This document shows, piece by piece, positions 51,525 to 59,451 of a stretch of 64,000 bases of DNA. Origin of the DNA: an uncultured Eubacteriales bacterium (GTDB lineage Bacteria > Bacillota > Clostridia > Christensenellales > Borkfalkiaceae). Under the pieces are notes generated by a model that saw only the letters and a list, made by a program, of their open reading frames with translations, made no database searches and was not told the DNA's origin. The position numbers and the translations under genes are program-made. The stretch is from contig UQPN01000003.1 in NCBI GenBank assembly GCA_900542935.1, forward strand, positions 1 to 64,000. The letters are read 5' to 3'. Numbering within the stretch: the first letter of the stretch is position 1; each line of letters starts with the position of its first letter.

Positions 51525-52178
51525 ATGGAAAAGTATGAATTTCTGGATAACCCCAAATTTCACTACGTTCGGCATCCGCTGATCGAACATAAGCTGGCGA
51601 TTCTGCGCGATAAATCTACGCGCACGAAGCAGTTTATGGAGCTTGCCGAAGAAATTGCGATGCTCGAAACGTACGAGGCGACGAAGGATTTGCCTTTGGA
51701 GAACGTGGATGTGGAAACGCCTGTGGCTACCGCGCATTGCAAAATGGTTTCCGGTCGCACGGTGGGCGTGGTTCCCATTCTTCGCGCGGGACTCGGTATG
51801 GTTTCCGGCGTATTGCAGCTGATTCCAAACGCAAAAGTGGGGCATATCGGTTTGTACCGCGACCCCGAAACGCATCAGCCCGTGGAATACTATTGTAAAC
51901 TTCCCGCGGACAGCGAAATGAGAACTTTGCTTGTGGTAGACCCCATGCTTGCTACGGGCGGCAGCGCTTCCGACGCGATTACGATGATTAAAAAGCGCGG
52001 CGCGAAAGATATTAAACTTTGCTGCATCGTTTCCTGCCCCGAAGGCATCAGAAAAGTGCTTGCCGATCACCCGGACGTTGATGTGTACGTGGCGGCGATC
52101 GACCCGATTTTAAACGAGCACTGCTATATTGTTCCCGGTTTGGGCGACGCGGGCGACAGACTGTTCGGAACGAAGTAA
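51525..52178 (+). CDS. upp: uracil phosphoribosyltransferase
   Basis: Salvages uracil to UMP with PRPP. 217 residues. VVPILRAGLGMVSGVLQLIPNAKVGHIGLYRDP and the PRPP-binding loop LLVVDPMLATGGSASDAI are diagnostic, and the C-terminal uracil-binding segment YIVPGLGDAGDRLFGT is intact. The start follows gcaaggagatatacaatc. Confidence 0.96.
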   Translation: MEKYEFLDNPKFHYVRHPLIEHKLAILRDKSTRTKQFMELAEEIAMLETYEATKDLPLENVDVETPVATAHCKMVSGRTVGVVPILRAGLGMVSGVLQLIPNAKVGHIGLYRDPETHQPVEYYCKLPADSEMRTLLVVDPMLATGGSASDAITMIKKRGAKDIKLCCIVSCPEGIRKVLADHPDVDVYVAAIDPILNEHCYIVPGLGDAGDRLFGTK

Positions 52179-52264
52179 CTCCGGCTGTAAAGATACAAGC
52201 ATCGAAAGCGTGAAAGGCGGCGCGGGAAACTGTGCCGCCGACAGACTTTCGGATAAGGAAAATC

Positions 52265-52978
52265 ATGGCGCAAAGAACGTTGATTGCGATCGGCGGAGGG
52301 GAGCTGAAAGAGCGCACTACGCTGAAAATAGACGAATATATTGCGGAAAGAGCGAAAGCGCGTGCGGGAGAACGGAGAGCGAACGCGTTGTTTTTGCCTA
52401 CGGCAAGCCATGATTTCATGCCGTATTACAATACGTTTCATAAGGTGTACACCGGCGTTTTCGATATTAAAACGGACGTGGCGCTGTGCGTTTTCAAAGA
52501 CGTGGATTTATCTCGCATGAAAGAAAAATTCGATAAAGCGGATATGATTTACGTGGGCGGCGGCGATACCGTGTTTATGATAGAGCAGTGGAAGAAAACG
52601 GGAATTTTGCCGCTGATTCGTGAGTCGTACGAACGCGGAGTTGTGCTTTGCGGGCTTTCTGCGGGCGCGATTTGCTGGTTTTCGGATATGTACACCGATT
52701 CTGCCGTCAACGGAAACGGCGAAAAATATTCAATGTTTTCCGGGCTTGGCTGGATAAAAGGAAAAATTTCTCCGCATTATGGCGCAAGAATGGTTGACTT
52801 TGATAAAATTTTGTGCTATAATAACTGCAGTGCTTACGGATTAGAGGACAATTCGGCGCTTGTATTCGAAGATGAACAGGTGTGCGGCGTGATTTCAAGC
52901 GGCGGTACCGTCTGGAAAATCGAGAGTCTGAACGGCGAATTGAAAAAGACGGCGATGGCATTGACGGAAATCGATTGA
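52265..52978 (+). CDS. pepE: peptidase E (S51 family)
   Basis: A 237-residue cytosolic serine peptidase of the alpha-aspartyl dipeptidase/cyanophycinase clan. The nucleophile Ser132 lies in LCGLSAGAICWF. DMIYVGGGDTVFMIEQWKK precedes it and GLGWIKGKISPHYG follows with the catalytic His. An upstream ATG at 52232 is open, but the ATG at 52265 has ataaggaaaa at good distance and starts the family-like MAQRTLIAIGGGE. Confidence 0.9.
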   Translation: MAQRTLIAIGGGELKERTTLKIDEYIAERAKARAGERRANALFLPTASHDFMPYYNTFHKVYTGVFDIKTDVALCVFKDVDLSRMKEKFDKADMIYVGGGDTVFMIEQWKKTGILPLIRESYERGVVLCGLSAGAICWFSDMYTDSAVNGNGEKYSMFSGLGWIKGKISPHYGARMVDFDKILCYNNCSAYGLEDNSALVFEDEQVCGVISSGGTVWKIESLNGELKKTAMALTEID

Positions 52979-53008
52979 GCTTTTGAAAACCGTGTAAGCA
53001 AAAAATTT

Positions 53009-53091
53009 GCGGATGTGGCGAAACTGGCAGACGCGCAGGTTTCAGGTTCCTGTGGGAGACCATATGGGTTCGAGTCCCTTCATCCGCACCA
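53009..53091 (+). tRNA. tRNA-Leu (anticodon CAG)
   Basis: Begins GCGGATGTGGCG and ends CATCCGC-A-CCA with CCA encoded. Anticodon loop TTCAGGT gives CAG (leucine). It has a class II variable arm and T loop GTTCGAGTC. The second mobile element starts directly after it, so it is probably the attachment site. Confidence 0.94.
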
Positions 53092-53096
53092 ATGTG

Positions 53097-53139
53097 CCTT
53101 AGAAATATGTGAAAAAAACGCATATTTCTAAGGTTTTTT
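53097..53139. terminator. terminator between tRNA-Leu and the second integrase
   Basis: CCTTAGAAATATG (53097-53109) pairs perfectly with CATATTTCTAAGG (53121-53133), followed by six T. Confidence 0.85.
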
Positions 53140-53179
53140 ACTTTTTTTCGGGCGGATTCTCGCCCTTTTTTAATTTCGT

Positions 53180-54460
53180 TCACTCACTTTTCGGGGCAGG
53201 TTTGGGACAGAAAATCATCGGATCGTTCAGCTTTGCGCCTTCCCGCAAAAGGTATTCGTTCGATAAATCGGTGTATGCGTCGCGCAGCGCACCGAGAGAA
53301 TGTCCCATAAATTTCATGCGCGCCGTGTTCGCCACGCCCGCTTCTTCGCATTTCGTGTTGAACGTTGTGCGAAGATCATACAGTTTGTGATTCGGTACGA
53401 ATTTCGGGAAATGTAACGTCAGGTAGTTCGGCGAAGGGAACGCGGGAAAGATTCCGCTTTCCGGAAGATATGAACGAAGCAAGTCGATGATAGGAATTTT
53501 TTTATATTCGATTTCCCTCGTTTTGCGCTTGCTGTTTTTCATCACGATGAAGTTTCCGTCGATTCGCGCCGTTTCAAGTTCGTTCGGACGCGCTCCGGTG
53601 CAAAGCATAAGTACGCACGGCAATTCGATTTTGCTTCCGTTCAGAGCGAGAAGCATTTTTGAGATTTCATCGTTTGTAAGCGATTTTCCGTGTACGCGGT
53701 TGTGCTGCACTTTGAGAATAAGCGCAAGCGGATTCTTCGTCATCAGTCCGTGCGCCGCCGCGGCTTTGAAAATTACGGAAAGCAATCCGTACAATTCTTC
53801 GATTGTTTTCGCTTTTCCCTGCAAGTCGTCGGAATCTAACAGATCCTGACAGTGCGTAGGCGTAATGGCGTTGAATCTCATTTCTTTAAAAAACGGCGCG
53901 AGATATTTTTTGAAACGCAGCAAATCGATTTTGTAGGTTTGCTGCGTAACTTTTTTACTGCGGAAACGCTCGAAGTAGTACATAGAAAACGCGGTGAACG
54001 TGGTGGGAAAGGAAGAAAGCGAATCTTTCTTCTTTTGCCTGTTTTCGGCAATCGCCACCTTTGCTTTTTTCAAAAAGTTTATTTTTGCGATTTCTTTCGT
54101 CTTTCCGCACGCTTCTATGCAGTAGCCGTCTTTCCGGTAGCGCAGTTCGTACGTGAATTTGTTGTATGAAGTTTCTCTTTTTCTTACGTGTACGTTGAAT
54201 TTTCCTACACGAATAATTCTTTGAAGTGTAATTGGCATTGATCTGATCTCCTTGTCGGTAAATTTTACAATGCCTTCTTTTTCTTCTTTTTCATCGAGTT
54301 CCGGCGGGGATTCCGCCGAACAAGCAGGGGAGCTTTTAATAAAATAAAATAAATTTCTCTTTTCTTGTGCCACCTCCTCGCCGAGCCGGTAACGTTCCAC
54401 CACGCGCAGAATTTCTACCGCGGCGCGTTCGAGCGTTTGCAGATCGTCTTTTTCAATCAT
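53180..54460 (-). CDS. tyrosine recombinase/integrase of the second element
   Basis: A 426-residue phage-type integrase. An N-terminal arm-binding-like region (about 85-145) and core-binding helices (about 150-250) precede the catalytic domain. This has the Arg in LCTGARPNELETARI, then LYDLRTTFNTKC in box II and FMGHSLGALRDAYTDLS with the nucleophile Tyr. In box II the usual His-x-x-Arg-His reads Tyr-x-x-Arg-Thr, a known but uncommon pattern. The frame is open to 54499, but the ATG at 54460 has aaaggggtttt upstream. It faces tRNA-Leu, 89 bases away, as expected for an element integrated there. Confidence 0.92.
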   Translation of the reverse strand: MIEKDDLQTLERAAVEILRVVERYRLGEEVAQEKRNLFYFIKSSPACSAESPPELDEKEEKEGIVKFTDKEIRSMPITLQRIIRVGKFNVHVRKRETSYNKFTYELRYRKDGYCIEACGKTKEIAKINFLKKAKVAIAENRQKKKDSLSSFPTTFTAFSMYYFERFRSKKVTQQTYKIDLLRFKKYLAPFFKEMRFNAITPTHCQDLLDSDDLQGKAKTIEELYGLLSVIFKAAAAHGLMTKNPLALILKVQHNRVHGKSLTNDEISKMLLALNGSKIELPCVLMLCTGARPNELETARIDGNFIVMKNSKRKTREIEYKKIPIIDLLRSYLPESGIFPAFPSPNYLTLHFPKFVPNHKLYDLRTTFNTKCEEAGVANTARMKFMGHSLGALRDAYTDLSNEYLLREGAKLNDPMIFCPKPAPKSE

Positions 54461-54592
54461 AAATAAAACCCCTTTCGTAAAATTTACGCTTTCACGCATA
54501 GGGGAATTATATCAAATTTTTATTCGTTTTTGCGAAACCGCGAAGTAAGCAAAAATTTTTAGTAAAAAAATTTTGTGCTTAAAAACGGGATT

Positions 54593-55030
54593 TTATATCA
54601 ATGAAACTGTGCCGTCGTGGATTGCATAACGACAAGTTGTTCCCATGGATATCAATTCGGAAAGAGAAAAGTCGGTTACGGAAATTTCTTTCTGATACGG
54701 CGTTCCTGTCGAAACGTCGCCGAATTTTAAATAAGACGAAGTTACCGTTTTTCCCGCCGAATTAAGAAAGTCTACCCGAATCATCAAATTTTTTATATTC
54801 TTTCTCGGCGTTACATTGATAGACGTGCTCAAAGGAAATTTGTAAGATTCGCTGATATCGATATCGTTTATCGTGGCAATGCGTTCGTAAATATGAGGCT
54901 TCGCGGCAATGCCCGCGTCGTTGGCGGCTTTGCGTTGCAGCAGATTAAAGCCCACTAACCCTATAAGTACGAGAATTAAACAGGTAGTCAATAAACGCGC
55001 CAAACAACTCTTTTTCTTTTTTTCGCTCAT
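54593..55030 (-). CDS. small membrane-anchored extracytoplasmic protein
   Basis: 145 residues, family not recognised. A lysine-rich N terminus and one membrane helix (about 12-32) anchor a beta-rich outer domain (ESYKFPLSTSINVTPRKNIKNLMIRVDF, similar in style to FxLYD-type domains). It lies between integrase and repressor, transcribed with them. It could be a superinfection-immunity or lysogenic-conversion protein; this is inference. ATG follows gagggggggtact. Confidence 0.6.
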   Translation of the reverse strand: MSEKKKKSCLARLLTTCLILVLIGLVGFNLLQRKAANDAGIAAKPHIYERIATINDIDISESYKFPLSTSINVTPRKNIKNLMIRVDFLNSAGKTVTSSYLKFGDVSTGTPYQKEISVTDFSLSELISMGTTCRYAIHDGTVSLI

Positions 55031-55055
55031 AGTACCCCCCCTCTTTCTGAAGCAA

Positions 55056-55442
55056 TCAGCCGTTTTTCTTTTTGTTATTTTCTTCCGTGTAAATATCCAA
55101 AGCCGCTTCGGCGTATGCCTGAACGCGCATTTTTGAAACGTACGGTAACTGATTAAAAACTTGCAATAATGTTTGAGCTTCTTTGCTGATAGGCGGAATT
55201 TCTTCGATTGTCGGAGTGGGGTAGAGCTTTGTTCCGCTCATATTTTCAAGCCCTAAAAAGAAATCGGCGGATACTTCAAAAAATTCGCAAAGTCTTTTTA
55301 AATAAGTCGCTTTCGGTTCGTTTTCGCCGTTTTCCCATTTGCAAATTGCCGCATCGCTAACTTGAATTTTTTCAGCTAAGGCGCGCATGCTGAGTTCTTT
55401 CTGCTCGCGTAATTCTTTGAGATTTTCCGAAAAAACAGACAT
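55056..55442 (-). CDS. Xre-family repressor of the second element
   Basis: 128 residues. Helix-turn-helix SMRALAEKIQVSDAAICKWENGENEPK (about 18-44) is followed by a leucine-rich dimerisation region. It is divergent from the element's main operon, with repeated CTAAC/GTTAG half sites between them, the standard layout of a lysogeny repressor controlling the early promoter. Start after tgaggtgtaaaa. Confidence 0.85.
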   Translation of the reverse strand: MSVFSENLKELREQKELSMRALAEKIQVSDAAICKWENGENEPKATYLKRLCEFFEVSADFFLGLENMSGTKLYPTPTIEEIPPISKEAQTLLQVFNQLPYVSKMRVQAYAEAALDIYTEENNKKKNG

Positions 55443-55489
55443 TTTTACACCTCACAATAAAATTTTACTAAATTTTTTCAGCAAAATCA

Positions 55490-55546
55490 TTGACATTAAG
55501 AAAAATTAGTGTTATAATCTTACTAACAAAAGTTAGCACCACTAAC
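55490..55546 (+). promoter_or_regulatory. early promoter and operators of the second element
   Basis: TTGACA (55490-55495), 17-base spacer, TATAAT (55513-55518): a perfect consensus. Immediately downstream, CTAAC (55523-55527), GTTAG (55532-55536) and CTAAC (55542-55546) form two interlocked inverted repeats covering the transcription start, a likely binding site of the adjacent Xre repressor. Confidence 0.75.
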
Positions 55547-55614
55547 TTATTCTCAGTCTTGCCGGGGAAGTCAAAGAGTCAAAGTCAAGCCGAGAGGCTT
55601 GGTGATGATATAGG

Positions 55615-55660
55615 AAAGAACGGCGAGGTTTTGGCAAGAAAACCTTCGCCGTTTCTTTTC
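55615..55660 (+). terminator. attenuator-like hairpin in the leader of the early operon
   Basis: GAACGGCGAGGTTTT pairs with AAAACC-T-TCGCCGTTT around a 6-base loop (about 17 bp), followed by CTTTT. It stands between promoter (55513) and first gene (55711), so transcription must read through it. Confidence 0.65.
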
Positions 55661-55710
55661 CCGAATTTGCGGCATAGCCGCAAAGAAAACAGAAAAGGGG
55701 CGAATGAAAA

Positions 55711-56151
55711 ATGTCTGATCAAAAGAGCGAAAAGAAATATCGGAATCTATCGAAGAAGTATAAAATCGATCGGGACGATTTCGAAGCGCAGTTCGAGCGG
55801 CTGACGCGGTACATATTGCAAACGTATAATTTCGGAAGCGAGCTTGTAACGATCGCGTATCTGGATCTTCTTCGGAACGGGGATATTCCTGAAAGCGCGG
55901 AAGGGAAGAAGGCTTCGGGAATGTACCGCCGGGAAATCGGCGAGGAAGGCAAGTGCGCGGAAAAGGCGATCGGAAAACCTTCGGATCTGATAGCGGAGTC
56001 GATCAGAGCGAGAGCGGAGCAAGCGCAAAAAGGAGAGCAAGAAAAGGCAAGCGGCGCGGCGAACGAAAAAGGCGTAAAAGAAAAGCCGCTGAAAGGGCAG
56101 ATAAACATATTCGACGAAACGCCGGGCGAAGGGAGCGCGCCGGGGAAATAA
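55711..56151 (+). CDS. element protein with C-terminal clamp-motif-like peptide
   Basis: A 146-residue hydrophilic protein, family not recognised. The N-terminal half is helical (YKIDRDDFEAQFERLTRYILQTYNFGSELVTIAYLDLLRNG). The C-terminal half is a disordered Lys/Glu/Ala stretch ending GQINIFDETPGEGS. QINIF (130-134) resembles the sliding-clamp-binding consensus QL(S/D)LF. First gene of the early operon, start after aaaaggggcgaatgaaaa. Confidence 0.65.
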   Translation: MSDQKSEKKYRNLSKKYKIDRDDFEAQFERLTRYILQTYNFGSELVTIAYLDLLRNGDIPESAEGKKASGMYRREIGEEGKCAEKAIGKPSDLIAESIRARAEQAQKGEQEKASGAANEKGVKEKPLKGQINIFDETPGEGSAPGK

Positions 56152-56221
56152 GAAAAACGGATTCAACGCGCCAAAGGAAGAAGCGCGAAGAAAATAAAGA
56201 CGGAAAGGAAGGCTGCAAAAA

Positions 56222-56473
56222 ATGGGATTCAGATTGTACATTGCATGCGATAACGGCGGGCGGTTTTTCAGCTCGACGGACTACGCAACGCAGGAACAGG
56301 CAGAACGGGCGCGGAAGTATGTGGCGGCAAGCGCAAACATAACGGAAGCGGCGTTCGGGATTGCACAATTTTGTGACGTGTGCGGAAAGGAAAAGCCGAT
56401 TTACTCGGAAGGCTGCTGCAAAAGCTGCTTTGAAAAGTTTGTATCGGCGGTGAGCGGGGAGAAAAAGAAATGA
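56222..56473 (+). CDS. small zinc-ribbon-like protein
   Basis: 83 residues with a C-terminal cysteine cluster FCDVCGKEK and EGCCKSCFEKF (CxxC...CCxxC), suggesting one zinc site. The preceding part is a compact alpha/beta segment. It overlaps the next gene by 4 bases (ATGA). Function unknown; probably nucleic-acid or protein binding. Confidence 0.65.
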   Translation: MGFRLYIACDNGGRFFSSTDYATQEQAERARKYVAASANITEAAFGIAQFCDVCGKEKPIYSEGCCKSCFEKFVSAVSGEKKK

Positions 56474-57648
56474 GCGAAAATGAATTGATTGAATTTAAAG
56501 ATCGCGCAAATTTCGATTTTCTGCGTTTCCGCTATGCGCAAGACTATGAGCAGAGAGAGCTGAAAGCGGACTGCGAGCGGGTGGCGCAATATGCTCGCGA
56601 TACGGTGAAGGATTTGTGCCTTTTGGGTTTGCGGCTGAAAGAGATGAAAGCGGCGGAACAATGGCGCGAAGTGGTGGACGAAACGGGGACTCCGTTTTCT
56701 TACGCGGGTTTCGAAGAGTTTTGCAAATACGCGTTCGGGTTTTCGCAGACGAAAACGTCGAATCTGGTGCGGATAGCGGAATTCGTGAAACTGAACGGCG
56801 AAAACGTGAATTTCATCGAAAGGCAATACGCGGAATTTTCGATGTCGCAGCTTGTAGAGCTTGCGAGCGTACCGAAAGAAAACCGGAAATATTTCAATTC
56901 GGAAATGTCGGTGGACGATATGCGCGCTGTGAAAGTTTACATGCGCGACAGCGTGGGATTTTTTTATATGTCGGATTCGGAGTCGGATCAAATTTTAGAA
57001 AAGGCGAAGAAATTCCGCGAAGAGCAGAACGCCAGACGCGCGGAGCAGAAAGCGGAGCGGCAACGGATCATGCAAAAGCCGACGCAGGAAATCGAGCTTT
57101 CGGAAGAAAAAGCGGAAGATCAGATCCCCGGACAGACGAATTTATTCGACGATACTTTTGACGAAAACGAAACGCCGTATTATGACGCGGCGGAAGATTT
57201 GGAAGCGGACAAGCGGACGATAGAAAGCGCGGCGGAAGAATGGGCACAGGCGCAGGAAGAAGAGGCGGAAGAAGCGGAAGAAAAATCCGACGTCGGATAT
57301 AAATCGCCGAGAATAGAGATCGAGCCGTGCGAATTTATTTCGGAATATCCGTTGAACGTGCGGGACGGTCGAAGAGCGTTTTTAGCCGATCTGAGCAAAT
57401 GGCGGGCTTGTCCGGAAAAACCTGAAACAGAGGCGCGGTACTTCTGGCGATTCGAAGATAAAACGGAAATTTTGGTGGAACAGAAGAAGGCGTTTGAAAA
57501 GTCAATCGGGGACGAAGAGAGCGCGACGGTAGCGGATTTTTATTATGTACGATTGAGCGCGTTCGGGGAATGGATAGCGACGTCGAAGATACAGCTTGAA
57601 AGGTGGCTTGGGGAGAAGTATTCGGAAAGACCGGCGCAAGAAAATTGA
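56470..57648 (+). CDS. element protein, DNA-binding-like N terminus and clamp motif
   Basis: 392 residues. The N-terminal helical region (about 35-150: LGLRLKEMKAAEQWREVV, FCKYAFGFSQTKTSNLVRIAEF) looks like the DUF3102/phage-regulator type helical domain; assignment tentative. A coiled, Glu-rich middle (170-280) holds QTNLF at 222-226, a good match to the QxxLF sliding-clamp motif. The C-terminal 110 residues form a separate domain with many Trp/Tyr. It overlaps the zinc-ribbon gene by 4 bases. Possibly a replication or host-takeover protein of the element. Confidence 0.65.
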   Translation: MSENELIEFKDRANFDFLRFRYAQDYEQRELKADCERVAQYARDTVKDLCLLGLRLKEMKAAEQWREVVDETGTPFSYAGFEEFCKYAFGFSQTKTSNLVRIAEFVKLNGENVNFIERQYAEFSMSQLVELASVPKENRKYFNSEMSVDDMRAVKVYMRDSVGFFYMSDSESDQILEKAKKFREEQNARRAEQKAERQRIMQKPTQEIELSEEKAEDQIPGQTNLFDDTFDENETPYYDAAEDLEADKRTIESAAEEWAQAQEEEAEEAEEKSDVGYKSPRIEIEPCEFISEYPLNVRDGRRAFLADLSKWRACPEKPETEARYFWRFEDKTEILVEQKKAFEKSIGDEESATVADFYYVRLSAFGEWIATSKIQLERWLGEKYSERPAQEN

Positions 57649-57684
57649 GCGAAACGGTGAGCGAAAGCCGTTTGCTATATATGT

Positions 57685-57763
57685 ACCCGCATACGCGCGT
57701 GAGCGCGTGCGGGTTGCAGCCTTGAAGGGGCGAAGAGGTACTTCCTTATTATCCGCTTCGCCC
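57685..57763 (+). other. two GC-rich hairpins in the leader before the structural-type genes
   Basis: Hairpin 1: ACCCGCA..CGCGC / GCGCG..TGCGGGT (57685-57714). Hairpin 2: GGGCGAAGAGG / CCGCTTCGCCC (57728-57763). They fill most of the 193-base gap between the early genes and the membrane-protein genes, and may be an mRNA processing or partial termination site separating the two modules. Confidence 0.55.
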
Positions 57764-57841
57764 TGACTTCGGAAGGGCGTCAAAGAGAGTTAAAAACCGC
57801 GAGATAAAAGCCGCGGAAAAAATAACAGGAGGCTTTTAGCA

Positions 57842-58318
57842 ATGGCAAAAGCAAAAAACGGTAAGGTCGCGGGAGTGGCGATCGGCATTGTGGCAGTATT
57901 GGGCGTAGGCTTAGGCGGCGCGGCGTTGGTGAAACAGATCAGCGGCGAAAAGACGAAAGACGTTTCTTCAACGTTCGGCTACGAAACGGGCTTGCTCGAT
58001 ACGGAAACGGGGCGCGACAAATCGGGCGCGACGGCATGGCGGACGAAGGATTTCGTGCCGGTGAAAGGTCTTGTGGTGGACGTAGACGAAAAGGCGGGAG
58101 ATATTTCGTACAATATCTTCTACTACGACGCGGACAAAGCATTTTTGAAAAAAACGACAACTGCTTTGAAAGTGGATTACGAGGCGGCGAAAGATTCGAG
58201 TTTGCCGTCCGACGCGAAGTATGTGCGTATTGTATTCGAACACGCGAACGATAAAGATATTTCGTCGAGCGACATCAGAACGTATGCGAAAACGTACACG
58301 GTAACGTACGACAAATAA
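57842..58318 (+). CDS. single-pass membrane protein 1 of the element
   Basis: 158 residues. A basic N terminus and one glycine-rich helix (VAGVAIGIVAVLGVGLGGAALV, about 9-30) precede an extracytoplasmic beta-rich domain with TKDFVPVKGLVVDVDEKAGDISYNIFYYD. Starts after acaggaggcttttagca. First of three consecutive genes with the same plan; possible virion or envelope components. No family recognised. Confidence 0.65.
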   Translation: MAKAKNGKVAGVAIGIVAVLGVGLGGAALVKQISGEKTKDVSSTFGYETGLLDTETGRDKSGATAWRTKDFVPVKGLVVDVDEKAGDISYNIFYYDADKAFLKKTTTALKVDYEAAKDSSLPSDAKYVRIVFEHANDKDISSSDIRTYAKTYTVTYDK

Positions 58319-58394
58319 GGGGGCGCGACTTGTTTCGGGAAAGCGAAGAAAACTTTCCCGAAGCAAAAAACGCGGAAGGAGCGGTGAAAAGGAA

Positions 58395-58955
58395 ATGAAA
58401 CGGACGGGAAGAATACTGACGGCGGCGACGGTGCTGTTAGGTGTTGTGTTCACCGCACCGATAATAGTGAAAGCGGTGAAAGGGAAACAAGAGGACGAAT
58501 CGAAAAAAGAGCCGGTGCGGCAAGCGGTGGTGCTTCTGGACGCGGCGAAAACGCCGGAACAGTTGGGCGTAACAAGCGTGCAGCTGAACATAGACGGAAG
58601 CAACTGCACGGTGCGGTTAAAAGACGGGCGAGTGAAGTTTGCTGCGGGGTGCGGAGCGGATAAACTGATTGCGAACGTGCAAGGCTTTGGCAGCGTTCCG
58701 CTGGAATACGAAGTGCAGACGGTATACACGGAAACGGAAAAATACGAATTGTACCGATTGAAGCCGTGCGCTCTCACGCCGTGCCAAATATTCGGAAACA
58801 CGGCAAAATGTAAAATCGACTTATACGCGTACGTGGGTACGCGAATGTATAAAATAGGCAGCGTAAACGGGGAAGCTGCGGGCGCGTTCGATACGATATG
58901 GAAGGTAGAAGATCCGTGGCAGGCAACACGCGAAAATACGTTAGTGGAGAAGTGA
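58395..58955 (+). CDS. single-pass membrane protein 2 of the element
   Basis: 186 residues. One N-terminal helix ends PIIVKAVKG (about 8-27), followed by an extracytoplasmic domain with four cysteines (GSNCTV, AAGCGAD, KPCALTPC) that could form disulfides. It ends with VEDPWQATREN. The PIIVK helix end and the C-terminal PW are shared with the next gene, separated by 1 base, suggesting an old duplication. No family recognised. Confidence 0.65.
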   Translation: MKRTGRILTAATVLLGVVFTAPIIVKAVKGKQEDESKKEPVRQAVVLLDAAKTPEQLGVTSVQLNIDGSNCTVRLKDGRVKFAAGCGADKLIANVQGFGSVPLEYEVQTVYTETEKYELYRLKPCALTPCQIFGNTAKCKIDLYAYVGTRMYKIGSVNGEAAGAFDTIWKVEDPWQATRENTLVEK

Positions 58956-58956
58956 A

Positions 58957-59433
58957 ATGAGCGGAAAAACAAAATGGAGCAAAGCGAGCATAATCGTATC
59001 GATCGTAACGTTTATCTTAGGGTTGATTCTAACGCCGATCATCGTGAAGCTGGTGCAGAAGAACGACAAGCCCGCGGAAACGAATCCCGATCTGATCGGC
59101 AAGATTATGGAAGGCGAATTCGAGTTTGACGAAGAGGCGTTCGACGTGCGAATAAAATCGGGGCATTTATATTCGACGGAAGAAGTGCTTCTGCTGGAAA
59201 TTCACGTAGAGAACTACGGAATCGCGAAGCTGGCGTTTAAGAAGTCGGAAGAGCCGGATATACGCGGTGCGTACAGATACGACGTGATTCCGGAAGAGAG
59301 TGAAAAGCTTACCGCGGCGGACGACAGCGTTACGGTAACGGCGCAAATATTAGTAACTACGACGGACGCGACTTCGTACAAATTGTACGAAAAAACGTAT
59401 ACTACGAAAAGCCCGTGGACGGGTTACTATTGA
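58957..59433 (+). CDS. single-pass membrane protein 3 of the element
   Basis: 158 residues with one helix (about 10-29) ending LTPIIVKLVQKN, then an acidic outer domain (EGEFEFDEEAFDVRIKSGHLYSTEEVLLLEIHV) and a C terminus KSPWTGYY. A likely paralogue of the preceding protein. It is 18 bases upstream of the giant envelope protein gene. Confidence 0.65.
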   Translation: MSGKTKWSKASIIVSIVTFILGLILTPIIVKLVQKNDKPAETNPDLIGKIMEGEFEFDEEAFDVRIKSGHLYSTEEVLLLEIHVENYGIAKLAFKKSEEPDIRGAYRYDVIPEESEKLTAADDSVTVTAQILVTTTDATSYKLYEKTYTTKSPWTGYY

Positions 59434-59451
59434 TTGTAAGGAAACGGAAAA

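Noticed and set aside
55490..55804. 104-codon open frame across the early promoter, operators and attenuator
   Set aside because: Covers obvious regulatory DNA and overlaps the real first gene in another frame.
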